Source: JABDBL01 sp963845445 (GTDB taxonomy: Bacteria; Cyanobacteriota; Vampirovibrionia; Obscuribacterales; Obscuribacteraceae). Taken from it: DNA of 64,000 nucleotides. Position 1 is the first letter of the stretch. Each line of letters starts with the position of its first letter. Both the position numbers and the translations under genes were made by a program. The DNA is taken from contig CAWJSE010000002.1 in the NCBI GenBank assembly GCA_963845445.1, positions 930,001 to 994,000 of the forward strand, written 5' to 3'. The notes under the pieces were generated by a model. It saw nothing but the letters and a program-made list of their open reading frames with translations, made no database searches and was not told the origin of the DNA. Shown piece after piece: positions 38,391 to 48,078 of this stretch.

Positions 38391-38753
38391 TGGTGCCTTT
38401 TTAGTAGTGCGGTAAAAGCGAATGGTTACTTTCTCAAGAGTGGCCAACCCTTCTTTAACTGCTTGATCAACAACAGGCATAAAATTATCTATTTTCTCTA
38501 ATGTATCTACTATCTCAACAATAACTGGCAGATCCGTAGATAAATCTAGTGGTCTTGCTGAACGAATACGGCTGCGAGCACCAAATCCCTCAACACCGCG
38601 TAACACAGTAGAGCCAGACAAACCAGTTTCTTTTGCTTTGCGAATTAGCCATTCATATAATGGCATGCCTTCATATCTGTCACTCTCACCAATGAAAATC
38701 CTAAGCAGATGCCCTTGTTCCGATAGATGGCTAGGTTCTGTCATTACATTCAT
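38379..38753 (-). CDS. DUF190-family PII-like protein, partner of SbtA
   Basis: The 124-residue protein matches DUF190: LLRIFIGESDRYEGMPLYEW, then a Gly-rich GLSGSTVLRGVEGFGARSRI segment, and LPVIVEIVDTLEKI. DUF190 members adopt the ferredoxin-like PII fold. It follows sbtA by 14 bases on the same strand and is probably co-transcribed with it. In cyanobacteria the PII-like SbtB binds and regulates SbtA, so a regulatory role here is a good inference, although DUF190 is not the same Pfam family as SbtB. The start could be the ATG at 38753 or the internal one at 38744. Confidence 0.88.
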   Translation of the reverse strand: MNVMTEPSHLSEQGHLLRIFIGESDRYEGMPLYEWLIRKAKETGLSGSTVLRGVEGFGARSRIRSARPLDLSTDLPVIVEIVDTLEKIDNFMPVVDQAVKEGLATLEKVTIRFYRTTKKAPSTV

Positions 38754-38767
38754 CCCCGCTTCAATAT

Positions 38768-40546
38768 TTAAGTTATGACTGGAAATATGGTAATCAATTT
38801 CTGAGCAATTACAATATACAATGGAATCCCTATAGTCACATTATAAGAAAATGTCAAACCAAGCGAAGCTGCCAATGGCAAAGTTGGGCTAGCTTCTGGT
38901 ATAGCTAATCTTTGAATGGCTGGTACTGCAATGTATGAAGCTGCCGCGCATAGCACCGCAAATAATACGTAAGTACCCAATTGCAACGGCTGATGAATAA
39001 TATGACTAAATATCAAAGCAACGGTAATACCGAAGGTTGCAAAAACATTGGGCATGGCCAAACCAAATACTATAAATTTCCAGCTAGCCACCTTCAGATC
39101 TTTTAATCGGGTTGCAGCTGTAACACCCATCTCTAAAAGAAACAAAGATAGCATTCCTTGAAATAGAGTTACGAACAGCTGGTCATCTGCTTGCACAACC
39201 GTATAACCCTGAAGCCTGCTAATAAACCCTATGAGGATACCCCCAAACAATAGAAATATGCCAGGATTGAAAAACAATTCCCGCAGTACTTCACCGAAAT
39301 GTCTATTACTGCCACTCTCTGAATCTGCTTGTCTGTTTTCAGCTGAAGCCGGATCATATCCAGGTTCATCTGGCATATTACCCTCTGCATCCATACCACT
39401 TTTTCGTAGTCTGGATACCAAATAAAGACCAACCAAGCAACCGGGTATTTCCATAACAGCCAACATAACTGGCATATAAGCAGCATAAGCAATGTGGGCC
39501 AATTGCAAAGCCCCTACGCAGGTGAGGAAAGTACCAGCAGAGTCAGATCCATAATAGGCTGCTACGGTAGCAGAATCAACCTTGCGCATCTTCGGAATAA
39601 AAAAGCGCAAGAACCAATAAGCCACTACCCCTATAATAATATTGGTGATAAAACCCACGCTCATAAAAGAAAAAGCCTGCTGAAGCGTTTTTCCCGAAAG
39701 AACCGCCAATTCCTCACCACCGTGCCAACCGATCGCTAACAACAAATAAATTGTTAGTCCTTGATAAACCGCATAAGGAAATTCGAATGAAACTTTTAGC
39801 AGTGGAATTGCAAAACCAAGATAAAAGAAGAGCAAAAGAGGTTTAAATAAATTCTTGCGGAAATTCTCCCAAAACTCCAGAAGAATATTTTGCCTCTTAA
39901 CCAATACTTTGGTGGCATTGCCTTCGGAGTCAGGATAAACTGTAATCTGGTCTCCCGCTTTCAAATCGTTCAGGCTGCTAGGTACATTATTTAAAAGTAC
40001 CGTGGCGTTGCTGGCCAACGGAAAGTAGAACTTATCCAAATAGTCGGTCGTAACAGCCAGTCGATTATCTGGTGAATTGCTAACGATACCAATAGTAGTC
40101 CGATAGGCGGACAAATTGATTGGGTTGCCGCTATTATCTACTTTCAAATTTATTTCGTCGCCTGGCTTTAAATCACTCAATTTTGCTGGAGCTTGATTGA
40201 GCATCACAGCACAACTAGGTTTCAATTCGTATTTAGTAGGTTTGCCAGCATCAGTACCATCATTTAGCGTTATAGAAGGAGTGCCAGAATTTAAGTCGAC
40301 AACTTTTAATTTGTCTGCTGGTTGCTTAGCAATAACAGCAACTGTAGCTGTAGATTGCACAGCATTCATCATGCTCATGATCACAATAAGCATCAATGAA
40401 CAAGCACCTAGGCGGACAAAAAGCTTCGGTTTCTTTTTCGCTGGCATCTTTGCCAGAACTACGCTGAAGAGTGAGTTCTGACTAATTTTTTTATTTATAT
40501 ATGACATCATAACGTTCTTGACTTGCATGCAGCCATGCATCTGCAC
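38768..40546 (-). CDS. sbtA: Sodium-dependent bicarbonate permease SbtA with a duplicated N-terminal extra domain
   Basis: From about residue 225 the protein is a standard SbtA. It has about 10 membrane helices, IGWHGGEEL, the signature AAYYGSDSAGTFLTCVGALQ, the cytoplasmic loop (about 400-430) and TVAALGL-like C-terminal helices. It should import bicarbonate with sodium. The first 220 residues are unusual: a membrane anchor (about 43-65) and two related repeats of about 70 residues (VMLNQAPAKLSDLKPGDEI and VLLNNVPSSLNDLKAGDQI), probably periplasmic. Typical SbtA is about 370 residues. The exact start is uncertain; internal ATGs at 40507 and 40444 are alternatives with no strong ribosome site. 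Confidence 0.9.
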   Translation of the reverse strand: MQMHGCMQVKNVMMSYINKKISQNSLFSVVLAKMPAKKKPKLFVRLGACSLMLIVIMSMMNAVQSTATVAVIAKQPADKLKVVDLNSGTPSITLNDGTDAGKPTKYELKPSCAVMLNQAPAKLSDLKPGDEINLKVDNSGNPINLSAYRTTIGIVSNSPDNRLAVTTDYLDKFYFPLASNATVLLNNVPSSLNDLKAGDQITVYPDSEGNATKVLVKRQNILLEFWENFRKNLFKPLLLFFYLGFAIPLLKVSFEFPYAVYQGLTIYLLLAIGWHGGEELAVLSGKTLQQAFSFMSVGFITNIIIGVVAYWFLRFFIPKMRKVDSATVAAYYGSDSAGTFLTCVGALQLAHIAYAAYMPVMLAVMEIPGCLVGLYLVSRLRKSGMDAEGNMPDEPGYDPASAENRQADSESGSNRHFGEVLRELFFNPGIFLLFGGILIGFISRLQGYTVVQADDQLFVTLFQGMLSLFLLEMGVTAATRLKDLKVASWKFIVFGLAMPNVFATFGITVALIFSHIIHQPLQLGTYVLFAVLCAAASYIAVPAIQRLAIPEASPTLPLAASLGLTFSYNVTIGIPLYIVIAQKLITIFPVIT

Positions 40547-40810
40547 AACGGGGTATCTATACCGGCAAGCTAACAGAATAATGTGACCGAATAATGATCC
40601 CTAGCTCAATGTATCGCATTGTGAATTTGGTCCTTGAAACCTATAGCTCAAACAGAGCTGTATTCATCACTATTCCGTCACTTTCTCATGATAAAAAATA
40701 CTCTGGGCTCTGAAACAGATTATTAGCTAGAACTGCTAGCATCTTGTCGGTGTTCATTTAGATGTGTTCTTTTACCCCGTTCAGGAAATAATAAGGGTCG
40801 CGTAATACCA

Positions 40811-42307
40811 TTGGAAAAGTTGAAAATACAAGCAGTCCTGTTAGCTACACTTCTCTCTACACAGCAATATAATACCTGTTTCGGACAAAATATTGCTTTG
40901 GCAAGCAGCACCGTTCAGCCACCAGCAGATTCGAAAATAGACCCTGACTCAACTTTAAAGGGCACAATAAACAATACTGACCCCAACACAGCAGTAAACC
41001 AGGTGGACGAACTTACACGACAAATATTGCTTAAAATTGTACAAATAGAAAGATTCAATATCAATTACAGCCTCAATGTCGCCAAGCAAGGACGTTGGAA
41101 AGGCTGGCGCTATGCCGGCTTCCAAGAAGTAAATGGCGGACTGAATCTGGCCGGCTCAATTATTGGCACAGCTAATAGAGGCTCTCACTTGCACACTTCG
41201 ACCCATCTATGGACGCAAGTTCAAGAGAGTGCCTGTTACATACCAATGATTGGAAACATTATCGGTGCCAGTGCTGCAGTGCTTGAAATTGCTATAAATG
41301 AATATCATGATATTGAAGCGACGCGCAAAGGTTTTTCGCCGCATGCTGCTCGCAAATATGTGCAGGATCGAGTAAACGAGATTAACGCCTTGTTAGATAA
41401 GCGCGACGCTCTGCTTAAAATCGAATCATCTGCACCAGCTCTTTCCGGGCATACCCAAATTGACACAATAGAAGGCAAAATCTTAGACGACTTGCGTGAC
41501 CAGGCGATTCTGGAATTTGAGCGTTTTCATGTAAATGCTAGAAAATTACTTGCCTTTCAACAAGCCCAATATTTTTTTGATTTTACTAAATATACTCTAA
41601 ATGCCATCGGTTATGAATTTGCCTATTTGTCTCTGCATAGACATCATCGCATTTGGAATTACCGAGCCGGCGTCATGTGGGACATAGCAGGACCTATATA
41701 CATGGCTGGTCCGATTTTAAGCAGATTGATCGGCAAAGGCGTAGGAGAATACAACAAACACTTCTTGAAACCTCTGACGGACGAGGTACACGATCGAAGC
41801 GTGCAAACATTACAAGCCGACGAAAGTGCACTGGTCAAAGCTTGCGATAACGTCGCACCACCGAGTACCACAGCTGCCGTTGATCGAAAAGAAATATATT
41901 TGTTGCAAGACAAAACATTCTCCGATGAAATTTCAAGCGGACTCAAATCAAGATCAAAAGCCAAATTAACCGCGACCCAAAACGTTGCCGGTGGGTTTTT
42001 TGTGGGCGGACTTAAGCTAGCTTCCGGTATTTTGTTTACCATCCCAGGTTACTATACTGCTTATAATACAAAAACAATCCGAGCCACACGGGTAACTAAT
42101 TTTGATTTATTTAGCGCCTCCGTTCTTGGTATTGTGGGAAGTTCCTTTGCCATGGCCGACACATTGCGTATCCAAGTCAGAGGCGAAATCGACAGACATA
42201 GAATGCTAAAAGCAGGAGTACATCCTACACAAGTAGCTGCTCGGCGTTTAAAAGAGTTAGACGAGATAGAGCGTAAATTAACTAAAGGCCATACGCCCAC
42301 AAGCTGA
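40811..42307 (+). CDS. Hypothetical 498-residue secreted or membrane-associated protein
   Basis: A TTG start opens a frame with a signal-like N-terminus (LKIQAVLLATLLSTQQYNTCFG). A long helical middle with charged coiled-coil stretches (ARKYVQDRVNEINALLDKRDALL) and three Gly/Ala-rich hydrophobic stretches (GGLNLAGSIIGTA; YIPMIGNIIGASAAVLEIA; VAGGFFVGGLKLASGILFTIPGY) follow. I do not recognise a domain. The alternation of glycine-zipper-like hydrophobic hairpins and helices suggests membrane association. No strong ribosome site; TTG 40820 is an alternative. It converges on the histidine kinase gene with only 4 bases between. Confidence 0.6.
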   Translation: MEKLKIQAVLLATLLSTQQYNTCFGQNIALASSTVQPPADSKIDPDSTLKGTINNTDPNTAVNQVDELTRQILLKIVQIERFNINYSLNVAKQGRWKGWRYAGFQEVNGGLNLAGSIIGTANRGSHLHTSTHLWTQVQESACYIPMIGNIIGASAAVLEIAINEYHDIEATRKGFSPHAARKYVQDRVNEINALLDKRDALLKIESSAPALSGHTQIDTIEGKILDDLRDQAILEFERFHVNARKLLAFQQAQYFFDFTKYTLNAIGYEFAYLSLHRHHRIWNYRAGVMWDIAGPIYMAGPILSRLIGKGVGEYNKHFLKPLTDEVHDRSVQTLQADESALVKACDNVAPPSTTAAVDRKEIYLLQDKTFSDEISSGLKSRSKAKLTATQNVAGGFFVGGLKLASGILFTIPGYYTAYNTKTIRATRVTNFDLFSASVLGIVGSSFAMADTLRIQVRGEIDRHRMLKAGVHPTQVAARRLKELDEIERKLTKGHTPTS

Positions 42308-42311
42308 ATAC

Positions 42312-43620
42312 TTAAACAGAAGAATTAACGCTTTCGGGCTTTGTCTTTTCAGAAGCCACATTGAGGGACTTATGTTGTTTGAGATCGGAAATTGGCAGGC
42401 TGACAAAAAAAGTACTGCCCTTGCCTAGAACACTTTCAACTCGCACTGATCCTTTATGAGCATTGACAATGGCTTTCACTATTGATAGTCCTAAACCGTT
42501 ACCACCTTCTTTCTTTGACCTCGCTTTATCTACCCGATAAAAGCGTTCAAAAACACTGGGCAACGATTCTTTTGGAATTCCACAGCCAGTGTCACGGATA
42601 GCCATGCAAATCTTATTCTCAGACCGAAAATTATAAATATATATTTGTCCACCGGCGGCGGTATAACGCAAAGCATTATCTATAAGATTATTAAACACTT
42701 CGACCAACATGTCACGGTCAGCTAAAACAATGACGCTAGACAAATTATGCACTTGCGAATCGATATGAATCTGAAGATCGATCTTTCTTTGTCGAGCTAC
42801 TTCAGTAAAATCTTGCGCAACATCAATCACTAATTCATCCAGATTAACTGGTGCTAAGTGTAAGGCAACGTTTGGTTGTTCCATCTTGGCTAACAAAAGA
42901 AGATTTTGCGATATGCCTTTCAATGTATTGCTCGCTCTTTGGACAATCCTAAGCACATCAGTAGGCAAATTATGATCGCGCAAATGAGCTTCAATTGTTT
43001 CGATGCTATTCTCAATTAATGCAACCGGAGTATTTAACTCATGTCCAGCATCATCTACAAAGTTACGCAGAGTGTTTAATGATTTAGCAATGGGAGCAAC
43101 TGCCCGACCTGAATAAAACCAACCCAAAATAGCAAATACAATGACTAGTGAAATCCCCCGTAAACACTTATTGATTATAAAACTAGCTACCGTTTCATCA
43201 TAAGGAGCTGTGGGTAATTGTACTTGCACAAAACCTTTTGGCAAATTTAGATAGTGAGAATAAACTGAAACCTTGCTGTGATTATAAAATGCACTGGCCA
43301 ACACCCTGCCGCAAACGTTCTATCCCCCGAGGACCATATGATTCGAGCAAATTCTCATCAGCCCCAAAAAGTTGAATAGTTGTCTGAGCAGTTATATGGC
43401 GCCTAGCTGCTACATGCATCCAGTCAGCTAAAGTTGGTTTGCCATCTTTGTAATTTACAGCCGGAACTATTTCTTCAAACATATTTATAAGGGCGTTCTC
43501 GGTTGACTCATTTAGACGATTTGTCATAGTCCAAATCGACGCCAAACCATCAAGCGTATATGCCACCATGACTATAAAGAGAAACCAAAGTGTGAGCTTG
43601 ATGCGTAAATGTTTTATCAT
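42312..43620 (-). pseudogene. Sensor histidine kinase, interrupted by a one-base frameshift
   Basis: The gene follows its response regulator by 7 bases. It starts at ATG 43620 with a membrane segment (LTLWFLFIVMVAYTL) and a sensor region. After GIERLRQ the frame is lost at the CCC run 43304-43306 (plus strand). Removing one C restores ...RQVLASAFYNHSKVSV and a 435-residue kinase. The second half has another membrane helix, the H box DDAGHELNTPVALIEN, the N box NLIDNALRYTA, the G1 box DTGCGIP and the G2 box GGNGLGLSIVKAI. All catalytic motifs are intact, so a sequencing error is likely. The signal sensed is unknown. Confidence 0.9.
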
Positions 43621-43627
43621 AGGAAGA

Positions 43628-44344
43628 TCAGCTTTTAGATTCAGGTGGATCAAATCGATAACCAAAACCATAAAGGCTAGCAATACAGGATGCCTCTCCC
43701 GGCGTATCCAATTTACGTCTTAACCTGTTAACATGTCCCCGCACAGTATCGTGCATTGCATCGCTCTCCATACCCCAAACATGCTCTAATAATTCCTCTG
43801 AAGAAAATACTTGTAAAGGATGCTTGATTAAAAATTCTAATAGCTGAAACTCTTTTGGGGCCAAATGAACAGCTATACCAGCTTTTGTAATCTTTCGTTC
43901 TCGAAAATAGATACAAACATCCTGCATAACATAATGGTCATTAGTAAAAGTGCGACCGCGACGTAAAAGAGCATTAACACGCGCAGACAATTCTTTTAAA
44001 TGAAAAGGCTTAGTAAGATAATCGTCAGCCCCTACTCTAAAAGCCATATCCTTATCTTCGATAGAATCGCGGGCAGTTAGCATAAGTATTGGTGTATTAC
44101 CATTTTGCTCACGATAAAATTGACACACTTCAATTCCACTCAAACTCGGCAGCATTATGTCTAAAATTATTATTTCATGCTTGTGTTTATTAACGTTCAA
44201 ATAAGTCAGTGCCTCATTTCCATCAGCAATAACATAAACTTCATAGTTTTGACGCAAAAGCCAATCGCGAACAAGCTGCACCATATCAGGCTCGTCTTCC
44301 ACAAGAAGAATGTTTGCTGTTTGCAGCTTGCTACCGATGACCAT
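43628..44344 (-). CDS. OmpR/PhoB-family response regulator
   Basis: The 238-residue protein has a receiver domain with E16-D17 and phosphoacceptor D62 (IILDIMLPS), conserved T in LMLTARD and K in LTKPF. A winged-helix DNA-binding domain follows (LAPKEFQLLEFLIKHP, then VRGHVNRLRRKL and GFGYRFDPP). It is the first gene of a two-gene operon with the histidine kinase just downstream. No target operator could be identified. Confidence 0.95.
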   Translation of the reverse strand: MVIGSKLQTANILLVEDEPDMVQLVRDWLLRQNYEVYVIADGNEALTYLNVNKHKHEIIILDIMLPSLSGIEVCQFYREQNGNTPILMLTARDSIEDKDMAFRVGADDYLTKPFHLKELSARVNALLRRGRTFTNDHYVMQDVCIYFRERKITKAGIAVHLAPKEFQLLEFLIKHPLQVFSSEELLEHVWGMESDAMHDTVRGHVNRLRRKLDTPGEASCIASLYGFGYRFDPPESKS

Positions 44345-44534
44345 AAACTTATGATTAATACACTTACTTTTCTACCTGGAAGTATAGAACACTCCCCTTG
44401 TAATCCGATTATATACACTTCATTTTAAAAACAAACTTAAACATATGCTTCCAGAGCCCATAAATACCTGGTGAACTAAATTATTATGGTACAAAGTTAA
44501 GGATATAAAGCCCGCCACAAGGGGTAATGAAGCA

Positions 44535-44981
44535 ATGAATATTAAAGAACAAATTTCTGTCGATCTTAAAGAAGCTATGAAGGCAAGGGATCAGCTCCTA
44601 ATTGATACTCTGCGCTCCGTTATGTCTGCCTTTACTTATAAAAAAGCTGAAACCGGCGCAGAACTGTCAAACGAAGAAATGCTTGCTGTTGTGCAAAAGC
44701 AAGTAAAACAACGCAACGATTCCATTTCGGAATATACAAAGGCTAATCGAACCGACCTCATAAATAAAGAAACTCAAGAAAGAGATGCTTTAGTTAAGTA
44801 TCTTCCTGCCGAAAAATCAGAAAGCGAAATTCGCCAAATGGTAAAAACTATAATCGCTAGCATAGATCAAGCAGAACGCAATCAAGGAACCGCCATGAAA
44901 TTAATCATGCCACAATTAAAAGGGCTGGCTGACGGTAATTTGGTCCGTCAAATCGTAAACGAAGAACTAAAAAACAAATAA
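44535..44981 (+). CDS. yqeY: GatB/YqeY domain protein
   Basis: The 148-residue protein has the YqeY layout: an N-terminal helical domain (LKEAMKARDQLLIDTLRSVMSA; KQRNDSISEYTKANRTDL) and a C-terminal GatB-tail-like domain (GTAMKLIMPQLKGLADGNLV). The latter resembles the tRNA-contacting end of the amidotransferase subunit GatB. Its role is not established, though a tRNA-linked function is assumed from the similarity. It precedes the alcohol dehydrogenase gene by 23 bases. Confidence 0.94.
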   Translation: MNIKEQISVDLKEAMKARDQLLIDTLRSVMSAFTYKKAETGAELSNEEMLAVVQKQVKQRNDSISEYTKANRTDLINKETQERDALVKYLPAEKSESEIRQMVKTIIASIDQAERNQGTAMKLIMPQLKGLADGNLVRQIVNEELKNK

Positions 44982-45004
44982 ATACAGAATAAGGATTTTA
45001 TCTG

Positions 45005-46015
45005 ATGACAAAAATGCGCGCAGTACAAGTAAATAAGAAGGGCGGTCCTCTCGAATTAGTAGAACGCGATATTCCAAAACCGCAAGCAGATCAAGTACTC
45101 ATTAAAGTAGAAGCCTGCGGCGTATGCCATAGTGATTCAATAGTTGTCGAAGGAAATTTCCCCATCAACTATCCGCGTATTCCAGGACACGAAGTCGCTG
45201 GCGTTATTAAAGAAATAGGTAAAGATGTCCAAGGCTGGGAAATTGGGCAAAGAGTGGGCGTTGGTTGGTACGGTGGCCACTGTGGTTATTGTCAATCTTG
45301 TCGTCGCGGAAAATTCATTACTTGCGAACGAGCAAAAATATGCGGTGTTACTTATGATGGCGGCTATGCAGAGTATATGGTCGCACCAGCTCAAGCACTG
45401 GCTTTAATCCCAGCAGAATTATCAGCAATTGAAGCCGGTCCTCTTTTATGTGCCGGCATAACAACATTTAATGCTTTGCGTAACAGTCCCGCACGAGTAG
45501 GCGATCTAGTGGCAATTTTAGGAATAGGTGGTTTGGGTCATTTAGCCGTACAGTTCGCAGCAAAAATGGGTTTCAAGGTTGCGGCTATTGCTCGTGGCAA
45601 AGACAAAGCAGAACTTGCTAAACAATTAGGCGCGCATTTTTATATAGACAGCTCAACACAAAACGTTGCAGAAGAATTGAAAAAATTAAAGGGGGCTAAA
45701 GTTATATTATCCACAGTCACAAATAGTGATGCGATGTCAACCGCTTTAGCTGGATTAGGCACAGACGGCACTTTTATTGTAGTGGGAGCATCATTCGACC
45801 CTATTAAGGTTAATGGGCTTCAGCTATTAATGGGGAATCAGACTATCAAAGGCTGGGCATCTGGTACAGCTATAGATTCCGAAGATACTTTGAATTTTAG
45901 TGTGCTCGGTGACGTACGTTCTATGAACGAAGAGTTTCCTCTCAGTGATGCTATTAATGCTTACCAAAGAATGATGAGTGGTAAAGCAAGATTTAGGGTT
46001 GTCTTACAAATATAA
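45005..46015 (+). CDS. Zinc-dependent alcohol dehydrogenase (AdhP-like MDR)
   Basis: The 336-residue medium-chain dehydrogenase has the catalytic zinc ligands in ACGVCHSD and GHEVAG and the structural zinc cysteines in GHCGYCQSCRRGKFITCE. The nucleotide-binding loop is GIGGLGHLAVQFA. This is the AdhP/propanol-preferring subgroup, which is NAD(H)-dependent, interconverting primary alcohols and aldehydes in the cytoplasm. The start is supported by AAGGAT about 10 bases upstream. The physiological substrate is not evident from the neighbours. Confidence 0.93.
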   Translation: MTKMRAVQVNKKGGPLELVERDIPKPQADQVLIKVEACGVCHSDSIVVEGNFPINYPRIPGHEVAGVIKEIGKDVQGWEIGQRVGVGWYGGHCGYCQSCRRGKFITCERAKICGVTYDGGYAEYMVAPAQALALIPAELSAIEAGPLLCAGITTFNALRNSPARVGDLVAILGIGGLGHLAVQFAAKMGFKVAAIARGKDKAELAKQLGAHFYIDSSTQNVAEELKKLKGAKVILSTVTNSDAMSTALAGLGTDGTFIVVGASFDPIKVNGLQLLMGNQTIKGWASGTAIDSEDTLNFSVLGDVRSMNEEFPLSDAINAYQRMMSGKARFRVVLQI

Positions 46016-46103
46016 TCTTATCTTTCTAGCCAATAATTTACCAATTTCTTTATCAAGGCTCCGGGAGCTGATTAATCAATTGTCTCGCCCCTAACGCACC
46101 CAT

Positions 46104-46131
46104 TTGATATCATATTATTTGGGCGTATACT
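46104..46131 (+). promoter_or_regulatory. Candidate promoter of leuA
   Basis: TTGATA (46104-46109) and TATACT (46126-46131) are separated by 16 bases. Transcription would begin only about 4-5 bases before the ATG at 46142, so the mRNA could be nearly leaderless. The same TATACT box and spacing occur in the ilvD leader promoter. Confidence 0.6.
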
Positions 46132-46141
46132 TAATAAGAAG

Positions 46142-47791
46142 ATGACTACCAATAAGACCAAAATCAAAGACAATAATGTTAAGGTATTTGACACCACCTT
46201 GCGGGATGGTCAACAATGTCCTGGAGCTGGCATGAGCTTTGAGCAGAATATGGAATACGCTCGTCTTGCCAGCGAATTACGCGTTGATGTATTGGAAGCT
46301 GGCTTTCCATCCGCTAGCACAGTAGATTTTAATATAGTACACACTATAGCTGAAGAAGTTAGGCGGTTCAAACACAAGCCGATAATTGCCGCTCTTTGCC
46401 AAATGCGAGAGGCACAAATTATTCGCACCATAGAATCACTGATGCCTTTAATTCCACAACGGTTAGCGCGGCTGCACGTTTATTTGCCTGTTGATCCTGA
46501 CTTAATGCCCATATCATTAGGAGCATTGGCCAACGACAAGAAACAGCTCGTTTCTGATCTTTATAAGTTCACTAAATTAGCTACCGAGGCTGGTTGTGAG
46601 GTAGAGTTCAGCCCAGAAGGCTATTCCCGTATGCGCGAACATTTTGATTTTACTACAGAATTATTCCGAGCAGCAGTTCAAGCCGGAGCTAACGTAATCA
46701 ATTGTCCTGATACTATAGGTGGTGCTTGCCAACTACAAGGGAAAGACTATTTCGTAGAAAAAATGAAGAAGCACGCACAAATTATCGAAGAAGAATTTCC
46801 TGATCGTAAAATTACATGGTCTGTGCACTGTCATAACGATTACGGACTAGCAGTGCAAAACTCGATCAATGCTGTCTTTCATGGTCCCGCTCGACAAATC
46901 GAAGGCTGCATAAATGGTATTGGCGAAAGAGCTGGTAATGCTGCTTTAGAGCAATGTATCATGCTCATAAAGCAATTTGGCCAGCATATAGAAGGACAAA
47001 GTCCTTTCTATACAACAATAGCTACTGAAAAGTTACAAGTCATCTCCGACTTTGTAGGCAATAATATGCTGGCGAGACAGCCACACTCCCCTATCAGCGG
47101 CGATAATGCAGCTAAACACTCTTCTGGCGGACATACAAATGCAATCTTGAAAAATCCACTTGCTTATCAGCCATTTGATCCTAAGGAAATCGGCAAAGAA
47201 ATAAGTTTTCTATTTGGGCCAATGAGTGGCAGTAACCACGCACAATCAATTGTTCAAGGCTTTGGTTATATTTGTGAAGATTCAGAAAAGGCCGAAATTG
47301 CTCAATATATTAAAGATTATTATCAGCAGCGGCGTAAGGGCATTACTGACGAAGAATTAATTGAATGTTATCTTGAATATCGCAAGCCCCTAAAAATTGA
47401 CCGCATTGACTATTTTAAGAGCGCCAACAGCGCAAAAGTCAAACTGCACGGCAAACTATTTGGGCAAGAAGGCGAATTCGAAGAAGAACACTTAGGCCCT
47501 GATTCTGCATTAACAGCAGCTAAGAACTTGCTTCAGAAAAAATTTGGTCCTATAGAAGTCATTCATCATGAAAGCAAATCAGAAAATGTAGGTATAGATG
47601 CCCATAGCATCTGTCGCATACTCATTCAAGATGATCGAAACAAACAATATGAAGGAATTGGAAAAGATCGAGACATCAAAATATCAGCCATTAGCGCTCT
47701 GCTCGATGCAATGAACAAAGCTTATATAGATAAACATTTCTCAATGCCTTCCCCTAAAGAAACAGCTCTAAAGCCACAGACTGGTGCGTAA
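46142..47791 (+). CDS. leuA: 2-isopropylmalate synthase
   Basis: The 549-residue enzyme condenses acetyl-CoA with 2-oxoisovalerate, the first step of leucine synthesis. It has the DRE-TIM motif DTTLRDGQQCPGAGMS, the metal ligands in VHCHNDYGLA, the GIGERAGNAALEQ signature and a C-terminal LeuA allosteric domain (about 420-530) where leucine feedback binds. CimA at 52846 is the related citramalate synthase, so this one is assigned leuA by the shorter CPGAG motif and the NCPDTIGG segment. It is separated from ilvD by the attenuator leader and has its own promoter. Confidence 0.92.
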   Translation: MTTNKTKIKDNNVKVFDTTLRDGQQCPGAGMSFEQNMEYARLASELRVDVLEAGFPSASTVDFNIVHTIAEEVRRFKHKPIIAALCQMREAQIIRTIESLMPLIPQRLARLHVYLPVDPDLMPISLGALANDKKQLVSDLYKFTKLATEAGCEVEFSPEGYSRMREHFDFTTELFRAAVQAGANVINCPDTIGGACQLQGKDYFVEKMKKHAQIIEEEFPDRKITWSVHCHNDYGLAVQNSINAVFHGPARQIEGCINGIGERAGNAALEQCIMLIKQFGQHIEGQSPFYTTIATEKLQVISDFVGNNMLARQPHSPISGDNAAKHSSGGHTNAILKNPLAYQPFDPKEIGKEISFLFGPMSGSNHAQSIVQGFGYICEDSEKAEIAQYIKDYYQQRRKGITDEELIECYLEYRKPLKIDRIDYFKSANSAKVKLHGKLFGQEGEFEEEHLGPDSALTAAKNLLQKKFGPIEVIHHESKSENVGIDAHSICRILIQDDRNKQYEGIGKDRDIKISAISALLDAMNKAYIDKHFSMPSPKETALKPQTGA

Positions 47792-47845
47792 ATTGGCACT
47801 TTGTTTCATGATGTAAAAAATATAGGGAATAAAGAAAAGGACCCA

Positions 47846-47873
47846 TTGACGAAACATATGCTTCTTGTATACT
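47846..47873 (+). promoter_or_regulatory. Promoter of the ilvDCBN-cimA-leuCDB operon
   Basis: TTGACG (47846-47851) and TATACT (47868-47873), 16-base spacer, form a near-consensus sigma-70 promoter. It would start an mRNA at about 47880 that includes the leader peptide at 47960 and the attenuator hairpins. Confidence 0.75.
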
Positions 47874-47959
47874 TAGCGGTCTGGCTTTAAAATAGGCGTC
47901 CCTGATTGGCTCAGATATTCTGAACTTCCAATATAGGCAAAACAAATTTCGGAAACCAA

Positions 47960-48043
47960 ATGCATTCAAATTTATTGGCAATTATTAGTGTGGTCCTCCT
48001 GGTCGTAATTCTACGCTCTGGGTGCGGGTCGCTTGCCTATTAA
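47960..48043 (+). CDS. ilv leader peptide, 27 residues, rich in Leu/Ile/Val
   Basis: ATG 47960, preceded by GGAA at a good distance, opens a 27-codon frame. Its core LLAIISVVLLVVIL has 12 branched-chain residues out of 14. It stops with TAA at 48041, 95 bases before ilvD. The layout resembles the enterobacterial ilvL/ivbL peptides: a run of control codons, then a stop before a terminator. When charged Leu, Ile or Val tRNA is scarce the ribosome should stall here and allow the antiterminator to form. It is not conserved protein but a regulatory element; the sequence itself is unrelated to ilvL. Confidence 0.85.
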   Translation: MHSNLLAIISVVLLVVILRSGCGSLAY

Positions 48044-48078
48044 AACACTAATACGCTAAGTTTTTAAACCCCCGCACC
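48021..48078 (+). promoter_or_regulatory. Antiterminator pairing of the ilv attenuator
   Basis: GGTGCGGG (48021-48028, near the end of the leader peptide) is exactly complementary to CCCGCACC (48071-48078), which contains part of the left arm of the terminator. The two structures are mutually exclusive. A ribosome that completes the peptide covers 48021-48028 and leaves the terminator free; a stalled ribosome lets the antiterminator form. Confidence 0.75.
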
